This document shows, one piece after another, positions 50,706 to 59,424 of a stretch of DNA of 64,000 nucleotides. The DNA is from CAWDZK01 sp963807005 (GTDB lineage: Bacteria > Actinomycetota > Actinomycetes > JACCUZ01): positions 496,001 through 560,000 of the forward strand of contig CAWDZK010000006.1 in assembly GCA_963807005.1 (NCBI GenBank). Reading direction: 5' to 3'. Each line of letters begins with the position of its first letter. Position 1 is the first letter of the stretch. The position numbers and the translations under genes were made by a program. Below the pieces are notes generated by a model, which was not told where the DNA came from, did not search any database, and was given only the letters and a program-made list of their open reading frames with translations.

Positions 50706-52333
50706 AGCGGGATGTTCCCGTGCTTCTTGGGGGGCAGGGCCTGGCGCTTGGTCCGCAGCGCGCGCAGCGCCCTGACGACGTACGAGCGGGTGTAGGAGGG
50801 CGGGATCACCGAGTCGACGTAGCCGCGCTCGGCGGCGATGTAGGGGTTCGCGAGGTGGTCCTCGTACTCCTGCACGAGCTGGGTGCGCTTGTCCGCAGCG
50901 CCGTCGCCGGCGTCCGCCAGCTCGCGGCGGTACAGGATGTTGACCGCACCCTGGGCGCCCATGACGGCGATCTGCGCCGTCGGCCAGGCGAGGTTGACGT
51001 CGGCGCCGAGGTGCTTGGAGCCCATGACGTCGTACGCGCCGCCGTAGGCCTTGCGGGTGATCACGGTGACCTTCGGCACGGTGGCCTCGGCGTAGGCGTA
51101 GATGAGCTTCGCGCCGCGCCGGATGATGCCGTCCCACTCCTGCGAGGTGCCGGGCAGGAAGCCAGGGACGTCGACGAAGGTCAGCACGGGGACGTTGAAC
51201 GCGTCGCAGGTCCGGACGAACCGCGCGGCCTTCTCGGAGGCGTCGATGTCGAGGGTGCCGGCCAGCTGCATCGGCTGGTTGGCCACCACTCCGACCGACC
51301 GCCCCTCGACCCGGCCGAAGCCGCAGAGGATGTTCGGCGCGAACAGCGCCTGCACCTCGAGGAACTCCCCATCGTCGAGGACGTGCTCGATCACCGTGTG
51401 CATGTCGTACGGCTGGTTGGCCGAGTCGGGGACGAAGGCGTCCAGCTCGCGGTCCTGGTCGGTGACCTCGAGGACGGCAGGCTCGTCGTAGGACGGCGGG
51501 TCCTCGAGGTTGTTGCTCGGGAGGTAGGCCAGCAGCGCCTTGACGTAGTCGATGGCGTCGGCCTCGTCGGCCGCGAGGTGGTGGGCGTTGCCGGACTTGG
51601 TGTTGTGGGTGCGGGCACCGCCGAGGTCCTCCTGCGTCACGTCCTCGCCGGTGACGGTCTTGATGACGTCGGGACCGGTGATGAACATGTACGACTTCTG
51701 GTCGACCATCACGGTGAAGTCGGTGATGGCGGGGGAGTAGACCGCACCGCCTGCGCACGGGCCCATGACCAGCGAGATCTGCGGGACCACGCCGCTGGCC
51801 ATCACGTTGCGGTAGAAGATGTCGCCGTAGAGGCCGAGCGACACCACGCCTTCCTGGATCCGCGCGCCGCCGGAGTCGTTGATGCCCACGACCGGGCAGC
51901 CGATCTTCATCGCCAGGTCCATCACCTTGACGATCTTCTCGCCGAACACCTCGCCGAGGGACCCGCCGAACACGGTGAAGTCCTGGGAGAAGACGCACAC
52001 CTGACGGCCGTCGACCGTGCCGTACCCGGTGACGACGCCGTCGCCGTAGGGCCGGGTCCGGTCCAGCCCGAACGCGGTGGACCGGTGCCGGGCCAGCTCG
52101 TCCGTCTCGACGAAGGACCCCTCGTCCAGCAGAGCGTGGATCCGCTCTCTCGCGGTCATCTTGCCCTTGGCGTGCTGCTTCTCCACCGCCCGCTCCGAGC
52201 CGGCGTGGACCGCCTCGTCGTTGCGCCGGTGCAGGTCGGCCAGCCGGCCCGCGGTGGTGCGCATGTCCACGTCCCCGGGCACCTCGGTGCCGACCGGGCT
52301 CGAGCTGGGGCTGCTGTCGGGCTCAGCGCTCAT
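50702..52333 (-). CDS. accD5: propionyl-/acetyl-CoA carboxylase beta subunit (carboxyltransferase)
   Basis: 543 residues with two crotonase-like halves: GKMTARERIHALLDEGSFVE, QDFTVFGGSLGEVFGEKI, NDSGGARIQEGV, and VMGPCAGGAVYSPAITDF in the first; PVLTFVDVPGFLPGTSQEWD, YAYAEATVPKVTVITRKAYG and AVMGAQGAVNILYR in the second. It moves CO2 from carboxybiotin on the alpha subunit to acyl-CoA, giving methylmalonyl-CoA or malonyl-CoA. It is the partner of accA3 and accE in this window. ATG 52333 lies 8 nt from a TACGCT box shared with birA. Confidence 0.93.
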   Translation of the reverse strand: MSAEPDSSPSSSPVGTEVPGDVDMRTTAGRLADLHRRNDEAVHAGSERAVEKQHAKGKMTARERIHALLDEGSFVETDELARHRSTAFGLDRTRPYGDGVVTGYGTVDGRQVCVFSQDFTVFGGSLGEVFGEKIVKVMDLAMKIGCPVVGINDSGGARIQEGVVSLGLYGDIFYRNVMASGVVPQISLVMGPCAGGAVYSPAITDFTVMVDQKSYMFITGPDVIKTVTGEDVTQEDLGGARTHNTKSGNAHHLAADEADAIDYVKALLAYLPSNNLEDPPSYDEPAVLEVTDQDRELDAFVPDSANQPYDMHTVIEHVLDDGEFLEVQALFAPNILCGFGRVEGRSVGVVANQPMQLAGTLDIDASEKAARFVRTCDAFNVPVLTFVDVPGFLPGTSQEWDGIIRRGAKLIYAYAEATVPKVTVITRKAYGGAYDVMGSKHLGADVNLAWPTAQIAVMGAQGAVNILYRRELADAGDGAADKRTQLVQEYEDHLANPYIAAERGYVDSVIPPSYTRSYVVRALRALRTKRQALPPKKHGNIPL

Positions 52334-52340
52334 GCGGCCG

Positions 52341-52347
52341 TAGCGTA
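52341..52347. promoter_or_regulatory. interlocked divergent -10 boxes, accD / birA
   Basis: The 21-bp gap holds TAGCGTA. Read forward, TAGCGT (52341-52346) ends 8 nt before the birA ATG. Read in reverse, TACGCT (52347-52342) ends 8 nt before the accD ATG. The two boxes share five bases, and each transcript would begin at or very near its start codon. Each -35 must lie inside the opposite gene. Confidence 0.6.
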
Positions 52348-52354
52348 GTGACGC

Positions 52355-53167
52355 ATGACCGGCAGCCCGTGGCGGGACCTGGACCGCCCCCCGCTGCGGG
52401 AGGCGGCTCTGCGGGCAGCGCTGGTGGCGCCGGGGTCGCCGTGGACCGAGGTCCGCGTGCTGGACGAGACCGGTTCCACCAACGCCGACGTCGCCGCCGC
52501 TGCCCGTGCCGGTGCCGCCGAGGGCCTGGTCGTGACGGCCGAGGTACAGACGGTCGGCCGCGGCCGGGCCGGCCGGGTCTGGCACGCTCCCGCCCGCTCC
52601 GGCATCGCCGTCTCGGTGCTGCTGCGGCCCACCGCACCGCGCGAGACCTGGGGATGGCTGCCCCTGCTGACCGGTCTTGCCGTGGTCGGCCCGCTCGCGG
52701 CGATGTCCGGCCTCGACCTCGGCCTCAAGTGGCCCAACGACGTGCTGGTCGACGGCGAGCGAAAGCTGGCCGGCCTGCTCGCCGAGGTCGTCGACGACGC
52801 CGTGGTGGTCGGCATCGGACTCAACGTCTCGCTGCACGCGGACGAACGCCCGGTTCCCACGGCGACGTCGTTGGTGCTCGAGGGGGCCGAGGTCGTCGAC
52901 CGCGACCCGGTGCTGCGCGCGGTGCTCCGCAGCCTCGGTGAGCGGTACCGCGACTTCGAGGCCGCCGGTGGCGATGCGTCCGCCGCAGGCCTGCTGTCCG
53001 CCTACCGCGCCGCGTGCACCACCCTCGGCCGCCGGGTGCGGGTCGAGCTGCCCGCTGGTCACCTGGAGGGCGACGCGGTCGACGTCGACGAGGCCGGCCG
53101 GTTGGTGCTCCGGACCGGAGACGGCGACACGACACTCGCAGCCGGAGACGTCGTCCACCTGCGTTAG
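52355..53167 (+). CDS. birA: biotin-[acetyl-CoA-carboxylase] ligase
   Basis: 270 residues without an N-terminal DNA-binding domain, so it is a pure ligase. EVRVLDETGSTNADVAAAAR, the biotinyl-AMP loop VGRGRAGRVWHAP, GLKWPNDVLVDGERKLAGLL and VVGIGLNVS are the core motifs; a small C-terminal SH3-like domain follows from about residue 220. It attaches biotin to K546 of the carboxylase alpha subunit encoded at 44.4 kb. It is divergent from accD across a 21-bp gap, tying supply of modified carrier to carboxyltransferase. Confidence 0.94.
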   Translation: MTGSPWRDLDRPPLREAALRAALVAPGSPWTEVRVLDETGSTNADVAAAARAGAAEGLVVTAEVQTVGRGRAGRVWHAPARSGIAVSVLLRPTAPRETWGWLPLLTGLAVVGPLAAMSGLDLGLKWPNDVLVDGERKLAGLLAEVVDDAVVVGIGLNVSLHADERPVPTATSLVLEGAEVVDRDPVLRAVLRSLGERYRDFEAAGGDASAAGLLSAYRAACTTLGRRVRVELPAGHLEGDAVDVDEAGRLVLRTGDGDTTLAAGDVVHLR

Positions 53168-53194
53168 CCGCCCTGCAACTGGCACGATCACGGC

Positions 53195-53722
53195 GTGACC
53201 GGCATCCCGAAGCGTCTCCTCGCCGACGACGAAGAAGTCGTGATGGCCCTGCGCCCGCACTGGAAGGAGATGGTCTGGCCGGTCGTCGTGCTGCTCGTCG
53301 TCTCCCCGGTGGCGACCTACGTCGCGACCGTGATCCCCGAGAGCGGCGCACAGACGGCGCTGCGGATCGCGGTGGCGGTGGTCGCCGCCTTGCTGGTGCT
53401 GCGGCTCACCGTCTGGCCGTTCCTCAAATGGATCACGACGGCCTACGTCGTCACCGACCGCCGCATCATCACCCGGGTGGGCGTCATCGCCCGACAGGGC
53501 CGGGACATGCCGATCTCGCGCATCAACGACGTGTCGTTCGAGCACAGCAGCATCCTCGAGCGGATGCTCGGCTGCGGGACGCTGGTCATCGAGTCGGCGG
53601 GCGAGCGTGGCCAGCTCGTGCTGCGCGACGTCCCGCACGTCGAGGAGGTGCAGCGCGACGTCTACCGGCTTGCCGAGGCGGACGAGGAGCGCCGCCGCGC
53701 TGGCGATGACGACGGGACCTGA
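53195..53722 (+). CDS. PH-domain membrane protein (bPH2, YdbS-like)
   Basis: 175 residues. Two hydrophobic helices (MVWPVVVLLVVSPVATYVAT and IAVAVVAALLVLRLTVWPFL) are followed by a bacterial PH domain with YVVTDRRIITRVGVIARQGR, PISRINDVSFEHSSIL and GCGTLVIESAGERGQ. It sits in the membrane with the PH domain in the cytoplasm. The same gene follows birA in mycobacteria (recalled), but the role is unknown. Its 3' end overlaps the cyclase start by 17 bp. Confidence 0.88.
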   Translation: MTGIPKRLLADDEEVVMALRPHWKEMVWPVVVLLVVSPVATYVATVIPESGAQTALRIAVAVVAALLVLRLTVWPFLKWITTAYVVTDRRIITRVGVIARQGRDMPISRINDVSFEHSSILERMLGCGTLVIESAGERGQLVLRDVPHVEEVQRDVYRLAEADEERRRAGDDDGT

Positions 53723-54686
53723 GGGCCCGCAGCCCGCCGGCATCGAGGAGCGCATCCTCGGGGGGCCGCGCCGGTACCGGCGCGACGAGCTCGCGGCCCG
53801 CGCCGGCCTGTCCGTGGAGTACGCCCGCAGGCTCTGGCGGGCGGTGGGGTTCGCCGACGTCGGCGACGCCCCGTTGGCGTTCACCGACGGCGACCTGGCC
53901 GCGATCCACCGCCTGCGGTCGCTGATCGACTCCGGCGTCCTGGACGACGAGCTGGCCGTCAGCGTGACCCGGGCGATCGGGCACAACACCGCGCGGCTGG
54001 CGGAGTGGCAGTTCGACGCTCTGGTGGAGCACCTGCTCGACCAGGGCCACCCTCCGGAGGAGGCCAACCGGCTGGCCGCCCAGCAGTCCGCGGACCACCT
54101 CGAGGAGTTCGAGCAGCTGCTGCTGGCGATCTGGCGGCGGCAGCTGGCGTCGGTGGCCGGCCGCGTCCTGGCTGCGGCCGAGAGCGAGGCCGTCACCAGC
54201 CGGCGGTCGGTCGGGTTCGCCGACCTGGTGTCCTACACCCGGCTGTCGCAGAAGCTCGAGGAGCGTGAGCTGGCCGCACTGGTCGAGCGGTTCCAGCAGC
54301 GGTCGGCCGACGTCATCGCCGCCGGCGGCGGGCGACTGGTCAAGTCGGTCGGCGACGAGGTGCTCTTCGTGGCCGACGCGCCGCGGGCCGCAGCCACCAT
54401 CGGGCTCGAGCTGGTCGAGGCGACCGCCGAGGACCCGATGCTCCCCGACATCCGGGTCGGCATCGCGACCGGCCCGGTCGTCATGCGGATGGGCGACGTG
54501 TTCGGTACCACGGTGAACCTGGCCTCCCGGCTGACGGCGCTGGCCGCTCCCGGCACCGTGCTCGTCGACCGTGCGACCGCCGACGCCCTCGACGGTGTCG
54601 ACGGGTTCGCGCTCGACGTCGGCCGCACCCGCGCCGTGCGCGGTCTGGGACTGGTACGCCCCGGGGTCGTGCGCCGCACCCGTTAG
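53706..54686 (+). CDS. class III adenylate cyclase with N-terminal regulatory domain (Rv1264-like)
   Basis: 326 residues. The first 150 are helical, starting with an HTH-like segment (YRRDELAARAGLSVEYARRL, then FTDGDLAAIHRLRSLIDSGV), and resemble the pH-sensing regulatory domain of mycobacterial Rv1264. The catalytic domain (about 165-326) is complete: metal ligands D173 (FADLVSYTRL) and D217 (LVKSVGDEVLF), substrate-site K213, and N271/R275 (TTVNLASRLT). It should therefore work as a homodimer making cAMP. The ATG overlaps the PH-domain gene. Its stop codon lies within the next gene's -10 box. Confidence 0.88.
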   Translation: MTTGPEGPQPAGIEERILGGPRRYRRDELAARAGLSVEYARRLWRAVGFADVGDAPLAFTDGDLAAIHRLRSLIDSGVLDDELAVSVTRAIGHNTARLAEWQFDALVEHLLDQGHPPEEANRLAAQQSADHLEEFEQLLLAIWRRQLASVAGRVLAAAESEAVTSRRSVGFADLVSYTRLSQKLEERELAALVERFQQRSADVIAAGGGRLVKSVGDEVLFVADAPRAAATIGLELVEATAEDPMLPDIRVGIATGPVVMRMGDVFGTTVNLASRLTALAAPGTVLVDRATADALDGVDGFALDVGRTRAVRGLGLVRPGVVRRTR

Positions 54687-54689
54687 CCT
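54684..54689 (+). promoter_or_regulatory. -10 box (TAGCCT) overlapping the cyclase stop codon
   Basis: The TAG stop of the cyclase gene is the first half of TAGCCT, which ends 7 nt before the GTG of the enoyl-CoA hydratase gene. A leaderless transcript is predicted. Confidence 0.45.
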
Positions 54690-54696
54690 CGCCCGC

Positions 54697-55518
54697 GTGG
54701 CTGACGATTCCTCGGAGACCGGCGGACCGGCGTACGACCACGTGTCGGTGCGACGGCACGACGAGCGCGGCCACGTCGTCGAGCTCGTGCTGGACCGGCC
54801 GGAGGCACAGAACGCGCTGTCCACGGCGATGGCGCGCGAGCTCGCGGCCGCCACTGCGGAGCTGGCGGCCGACCGGCAGGTCCGGGCCGTCGTCCTGACC
54901 TCGTCCGCGGACATGTCCTTCTGCGTGGGAGCCGACCTCAAGGAGCGCAACTCCTTCACCGACGCCGACCTGATGGCTCAGCGGCCGCACTTCCGGGCGG
55001 CTTTCACCGGAGTCCTCGACCTGCCGGTACCGACCATCGCCGCCGTGCACGGCTACGCGCTGGGCGGCGGCCTGGAGCTGGCACTGTCCTGCGACCTGAT
55101 CGTCTGCGACTCCACCGTGGTCCTCGGCCTGCCCGAGGTGACGGTCGGCGTCATCCCCGGCGGCGGCGGCACCCAGCTGCTCACCCGCCGCATCGGGGCC
55201 TCGAGGGCGGCCGACCTCATCTTCACCGGGCGACGCATCGACCTGGACGAGGCGGAGCGGCTCGGGCTGGTCGACCGCCGCACGGCGGCTCGGCAGGACC
55301 GCGCCGTCGCGCTGGGGCTGGCCGAGCAGATCGCCGCGAACTCCCCGGTGGGACTGCGCAACGCCAAGCGGGCGTTGCGCACAAGCAGTGGAGTCGACCT
55401 GACGGCCGGGCTGGAGATCGAGGACGGGGCCTGGAGGGCGACGGCGTTCTCGGGCGACCGGGCCGAGGGAGTGGCCGCGTTCAACGAGAAACGCCGGCCG
55501 GACTGGCCCGGCAGGTGA
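54697..55518 (+). CDS. enoyl-CoA hydratase/isomerase family protein
   Basis: 273 residues with crotonase-fold signatures: VLDRPEAQNALSTAMARELA, the oxyanion-hole strand SFCVGADLKERNSF, AAVHGYALGGGLELALSCDL and GLPEVTVGVIPGGGGTQLL, where the catalytic Glu lies. The C-terminal helices (NSPVGLRNAKRAL) are complete. It hydrates or isomerises an enoyl-CoA. Next to HMG-CoA lyase it could be the methylglutaconyl-CoA hydratase of leucine breakdown, but general beta-oxidation is equally possible. Confidence 0.9.
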   Translation: MADDSSETGGPAYDHVSVRRHDERGHVVELVLDRPEAQNALSTAMARELAAATAELAADRQVRAVVLTSSADMSFCVGADLKERNSFTDADLMAQRPHFRAAFTGVLDLPVPTIAAVHGYALGGGLELALSCDLIVCDSTVVLGLPEVTVGVIPGGGGTQLLTRRIGASRAADLIFTGRRIDLDEAERLGLVDRRTAARQDRAVALGLAEQIAANSPVGLRNAKRALRTSSGVDLTAGLEIEDGAWRATAFSGDRAEGVAAFNEKRRPDWPGR

Positions 55519-55546
55519 CCGTGGCCGAGGAAGCGAGGACGAGCAC

Positions 55547-56464
55547 ATGAGCGACCTGCCGACACGGCTCTCGCTGCGCGAGGTCGGCCCCCGGGACGGC
55601 CTGCAGAACGAGGCACCGGTGCCCACCGAGGGCAAGGTGGCGCTCGTCGACGCCCTGTCCCGCACCGGTGTCGGCCGGATCGAGGCCGTCTCCTTCGTGC
55701 ACCCGAAGGCCATCCCGTCGATGGCCGACGCGGCCGAGGTCTGGGCTGCGGTGCGTCGCAACCCGGACGTGCGCTACTCCGCGCTGGTCCCGAACCTCAA
55801 GGGCGCGGAGCGCGCACTCGCGGCCGGCTTCGCCGAGATCGAGGTCGTGGTGTCCGCGTCGGACACGCACAACAAGAAGAACGTCAATCGCTCCACCGAG
55901 GAGTCGCTCGACGACGTCGCCGGCATCCTCGACCTGGCGCACGGTCGCGGGGCGACCGTCCAGGTGATCGTCTCCACGGCCTGGGGCTGCCCGTACGAGG
56001 GCGACGTTCCGGTCGAGCGCGTCCTCATGGTGGCCCGCCGGGCCGTCGCGGACGGCGCCGACTCGCTGTCGTACGGCGACACGACCGGCATGGCCACCCC
56101 CGGGCGGGTCACCCGGCTGGTGGGGGAGACCCGGTCGGCGCTGCCCGACGCCGCGCTCAACCTGCACTTCCACAACACCCGCGGCACCGGGCTGGCGAAC
56201 GTGCTGGCCGCGCTCGAGCTGGGCGTCAGCGACTTCGACGCGTCCGTCGGCGGCCTCGGCGGCTGCCCCTACGCCCCCGGCGCCACCGGAAACATCGCCA
56301 CCGAGGAGCTCGTCCACATGGTGGAGGACATGGGGGTGGCCACCGGTGTCGACCTCGAGGCGATGATCGACGTGGCCGCCCAGGCCGAGACCCTGGTCGG
56401 GCGGACCCTGCCCAGCCAGGTGCTGCGGGCAGGACCTAGGTCCCGGACGATACCTGCTGACTGA
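55547..56464 (+). CDS. hydroxymethylglutaryl-CoA lyase
   Basis: 305 residues. LREVGPRDGLQNEAPVPTEG is the substrate and metal motif, EAVSFVHPKAIPSMADAAEV follows, and the catalytic cysteine lies in GGLGGCPYAPGATGNIATEE. LHFHNTRGTGLANVLAALEL carries the metal histidines. It cleaves HMG-CoA to acetyl-CoA and acetoacetate, the last step of leucine degradation, and fits the adjacent enoyl-CoA hydratase. The start is 28 bp after the hydratase stop. Confidence 0.93.
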   Translation: MSDLPTRLSLREVGPRDGLQNEAPVPTEGKVALVDALSRTGVGRIEAVSFVHPKAIPSMADAAEVWAAVRRNPDVRYSALVPNLKGAERALAAGFAEIEVVVSASDTHNKKNVNRSTEESLDDVAGILDLAHGRGATVQVIVSTAWGCPYEGDVPVERVLMVARRAVADGADSLSYGDTTGMATPGRVTRLVGETRSALPDAALNLHFHNTRGTGLANVLAALELGVSDFDASVGGLGGCPYAPGATGNIATEELVHMVEDMGVATGVDLEAMIDVAAQAETLVGRTLPSQVLRAGPRSRTIPAD

Positions 56465-56482
56465 CCCGCGCCGTCGCCTCGG

Positions 56483-56498
56483 ATACCCCCTACCGTAT
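56483..56498. promoter_or_regulatory. CsoR/CstR-like operator candidate
   Basis: ATACCCCCTACCGTAT has ATAC/GTAT ends around a C-rich core, the form of sites bound by CsoR-family copper or persulfide repressors. It lies 36 bp upstream of the SQR-like gene. The right half is imperfect (ACCGTAT rather than GGGGTAT). No csoR gene is in the window. Confidence 0.4.
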
Positions 56499-56533
56499 GT
56501 CGGAGAGGTGGGCGAGCGACTACGGAGGATGAC

Positions 56534-57736
56534 ATGACGCGCAAGAAGGTCCTGGTTCTCGGCTCCAACTTCGGCGGCCTGACGGCCGCGCTGGCGGTGA
56601 AGAAGGAGCTGCACGGCGACGTCGACGTGACGGTGGTCTCGCCGTCCGAGCACTTCCTCTACAACCCCTCGCTGATCTGGCTGCCCTTCGGCGCCCGGAA
56701 CCGCTGGGACATCACCTTCCCGGTCGAGCCGACCCTGGATCGGCGCGGCATCGACTTCGTGCACGCCGAGGCCACATCCGTCGACCCCACGAACCAGAAG
56801 GTCGAGACCAGCAAGGGTGTCGAGGAGTACGACTACCTGGTCGTGGCGACCGGTTACCGCAACGACATGACGGCGGTCCCGGGCCTGGGCGAGAACAGCG
56901 TCACCATCACCACTCTTCCGGACGCGCTGCGCGCGAAGGAGGCGTGGGATCGATACCTGGACGAGCCGGGCGACATCGTGGTGGGAGCCACCCAGGGCGC
57001 CGGTTGCTTCGGCGCGGCGTACGAGTTCCTGTTCAACACGTCGTACCGGTTGAAGAAGGCTGGCCTGCGCAAGCGGGTCCGTCTGCACTACGTGTCGAGC
57101 GAGCCGTTCCTGGGCCACTTCGGCATCGGCGGGCTGGCTGGCGGAGAGCCGCTGTTGAAGCTGTTCCTCCGCAAGGAGGGCATCGAGGCGCACATGAGCG
57201 TCGCGATGGAGTCGATCGAGCCGGGTCTGGTACGGCTGGCCGACGGGACCGAGATCCGCAACTCGTACGCCATGATCGTGCCGCCGTTCCTCGGGCAGGA
57301 CTTCCTCACCCGGTCGAACGACCTGGCGAACCCGAAGGGCTACGTGCACGTGCGCGACACCTACCAGAGCCGGGACCACGAGAACGTCTACGCCGTGGGC
57401 ATCGCAGCGGACGTGCCGGTGCCCTGGCAGACCCAGGTGCCCACCGGCCTGCCGAAGACTGGATTCCCCACCGAGCGGATGGCCCACGTGGCGGCGACCA
57501 ACATCTCGGCGCAGGTCCGCGGGGAGACCCCGACCCGCAGCCAGGCGTTCGCCGACATGCCGGCTGTCTGCGTCATGGACGCCGGCAACAACGGGGTCAT
57601 GATCCTGGCGGACAAGATGCTCCCGCCGCGCAAGGCCGGTCTCCTGGTGCCCGGACCGCAGAACCACGCGCTCAAGGTCGGCCTGGAGAAGTACTTCCTC
57701 TGGAAGAACCGCCGAGGGTTCGTCTCGTTGCCCTAG
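56534..57736 (+). CDS. sulfide:quinone oxidoreductase-like FAD protein
   Basis: 400 residues. FAD motif VLVLGSNFGGLTAALAVKKE, then SPSEHFLYNPSLIWLPFGAR and YLVVATGYRNDM. Two cysteines, C158 (QGAGCFGAAYEF) and C346 (PAVCVMDAGNNG), match the redox-active pair of SQR family enzymes. The C-terminal KAGLLVPGPQNHALKVGLEK is a family feature involved in membrane contact. It probably oxidises sulfide or persulfide and reduces quinone at the inner membrane face. ACGGAGGA lies 5 nt before the ATG. The upstream CsoR/CstR-like site agrees with sulfur control. Confidence 0.85.
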   Translation: MTRKKVLVLGSNFGGLTAALAVKKELHGDVDVTVVSPSEHFLYNPSLIWLPFGARNRWDITFPVEPTLDRRGIDFVHAEATSVDPTNQKVETSKGVEEYDYLVVATGYRNDMTAVPGLGENSVTITTLPDALRAKEAWDRYLDEPGDIVVGATQGAGCFGAAYEFLFNTSYRLKKAGLRKRVRLHYVSSEPFLGHFGIGGLAGGEPLLKLFLRKEGIEAHMSVAMESIEPGLVRLADGTEIRNSYAMIVPPFLGQDFLTRSNDLANPKGYVHVRDTYQSRDHENVYAVGIAADVPVPWQTQVPTGLPKTGFPTERMAHVAATNISAQVRGETPTRSQAFADMPAVCVMDAGNNGVMILADKMLPPRKAGLLVPGPQNHALKVGLEKYFLWKNRRGFVSLP

Positions 57737-57757
57737 CCGGAGGCGCCTGATTCGGGC

Positions 57758-57789
57758 GCATCTGTCGCACGGCCGGGGCGGATGCGACA
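57758..57789. repeat. short inverted repeat before the GGDEF gene
   Basis: TGTCGCA (57763-57769) pairs with TGCGACA (57783-57789), or GCATC (57758-57762) pairs with GATGC (57781-57785); these are alternative folds. It may be a terminator of the SQR-like gene. It is weaker than the other inverted repeats. Confidence 0.45.
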
Positions 57790-57801
57790 ACATCGGGAGC
57801 T

Positions 57802-59424
57802 GTGACCACCTCCGACGACGCCGTGCGGCTGCGCAGCCTGCTCGACGTCGCCAAGGTCGTCGGCGCGGCCCGCCGGTTCGACGACCTGGTGGAGCTCACG
57901 GCAGAGGAGGCCCGCCGGGCCCTGGACGCCGCCTCCCTGTCCATCACCCGCTGGCAGGGCGAGCAGGGCTCGCTCCGCGTGCTTGTCAACGTCGGGATGC
58001 TGGCACCGGGCGAGGTGCGCTTCCCCATCGACGAGATCTACCCGGCCGCGCGCTACCGGCACGCCGACACCCTGGTCGTGGGCCGTCGCGGCTACGTGGC
58101 GTCGGTCGACGACGGGGACGAGGAGGCGGAGCTGCTGGCCCGGCTGCAGAAGGACTCCTGCCTGGGGGTACCGATCGTCGTGGACGCCAGCGTGTGGGGG
58201 GCCATCTACGCCACCCGGTTCCCCGGCCAGCCCCGGTTCGCCGAGGCGGACATCGACTTCGCGAACGCCGTCGCCACCCAGGTGGCGGCCGGCGTGGTGC
58301 AGGCCGACTACGTGGCGCGGATCGAACGGCTCGCCTTCCAGGACCCGCTCACCGGGCTGGCCAACCGACGCGCCGTCGACGACCGGCTGGAGGCCGACTT
58401 CGGGCCCGAGGCCGCGTCGCGGACCCCCGTCTCGGTCGTGCTGGCGGACATCAACCGGCTCAAGCAGGTCAACGACTCCTTCGGCCACGAGGCCGGCGAC
58501 CGGGCGATCATGGCCATCGGCGACGCCGTGAGCCGGGCAGCCGGCCTGGTCCCGGGCAGCCTGGCCGCCCGCATCGGCGGGGACGAGTTCTGCGTGGTCG
58601 TCAACGGGGTCCCGGGATCGGCCGCGGTGCAGGTGGCGGACGAGCTGTGCCGCCTGGTGGACCAGCTGCCGATGAGCACCGGGGTGTCCTGCGGGGTCGC
58701 CTCCTCCGACTCGGCCGTGGGTCCGATCGACACCCCTGTCCGCCTCCTGCGGCTGGCCGATGCCGCCCAGTACCGCGCCAAGCGGGCCCGGTCGCGCGTC
58801 CCTGTGGTCGCTGGTCAGGCTTCGGCAGAGACAGCGGATCCGAGCGGCATGGACCGGCGCACCCGTCGCGGCGGGTCCTCGGAGCGGGTGCCGCAGGTGC
58901 TGGACGCCGGTCTGGCGCTGCTCGACCACCTGCCGGGCGAAGGTGCCCGTGCCCGGGTCGAGGCGGTGGCGGCGCTGATGGCCGAGGTGGCCGACGCTGC
59001 CGGCTGGTGGGTCTCCGAGGTACCGGCCGACGGTGACCGGCTGGTGTCGGTGAGCAGCTCGGTGCAGCGGGAGGGAGACGCGACCGACCCGCGGTACGAG
59101 GAGTTCGCCCAGCTCGGCGCCACGTTCGACCTGGCGGACTACCCCGAGACGGCGCGGGCGGTCCGCTCCGCCGGCTCGTTCTACGTCGAGCTCGGCGCGC
59201 CCGAGAACGACCCGGACGAGGAGGCTGCGCTGGTCGTCGCCGGCTACCGGGCGGTCCTGGCCGCCGGCGCCTCGAACGCGTCGTCGGGGTGGCTGGTGGA
59301 GATCTTCAGCGACTCGCTGAGCCTCGGATCCGACGACCTCGAGCCGGTGCTCCGCGCCCTGGTGGCGGTGGCCGTGAGCGGGGCCGCCGACGAACCCGGC
59401 ACCGGGGCGCCCTGGCCGCCGTGA
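57802..59424 (+). CDS. GAF-GGDEF signalling protein
   Basis: 540 residues. A GAF-like domain (about 1-170; LDVAKVVGAARRFDDLVELT, DSCLGVPIVVDASVWGAIYA) precedes a diguanylate cyclase domain (about 175-330) with DPLTGLANRRAVDDRLEADF and an intact GGDEF at 259-263. A further GAF-like region (about 360-530) ends the protein. It probably makes c-di-GMP in response to a small ligand or redox cue. No RxxD inhibitory site is seen before GGDEF. The stop overlaps the LuxR gene by GTGA, so the two are one signalling unit. Confidence 0.88.
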   Translation: MTTSDDAVRLRSLLDVAKVVGAARRFDDLVELTAEEARRALDAASLSITRWQGEQGSLRVLVNVGMLAPGEVRFPIDEIYPAARYRHADTLVVGRRGYVASVDDGDEEAELLARLQKDSCLGVPIVVDASVWGAIYATRFPGQPRFAEADIDFANAVATQVAAGVVQADYVARIERLAFQDPLTGLANRRAVDDRLEADFGPEAASRTPVSVVLADINRLKQVNDSFGHEAGDRAIMAIGDAVSRAAGLVPGSLAARIGGDEFCVVVNGVPGSAAVQVADELCRLVDQLPMSTGVSCGVASSDSAVGPIDTPVRLLRLADAAQYRAKRARSRVPVVAGQASAETADPSGMDRRTRRGGSSERVPQVLDAGLALLDHLPGEGARARVEAVAALMAEVADAAGWWVSEVPADGDRLVSVSSSVQREGDATDPRYEEFAQLGATFDLADYPETARAVRSAGSFYVELGAPENDPDEEAALVVAGYRAVLAAGASNASSGWLVEIFSDSLSLGSDDLEPVLRALVAVAVSGAADEPGTGAPWPP

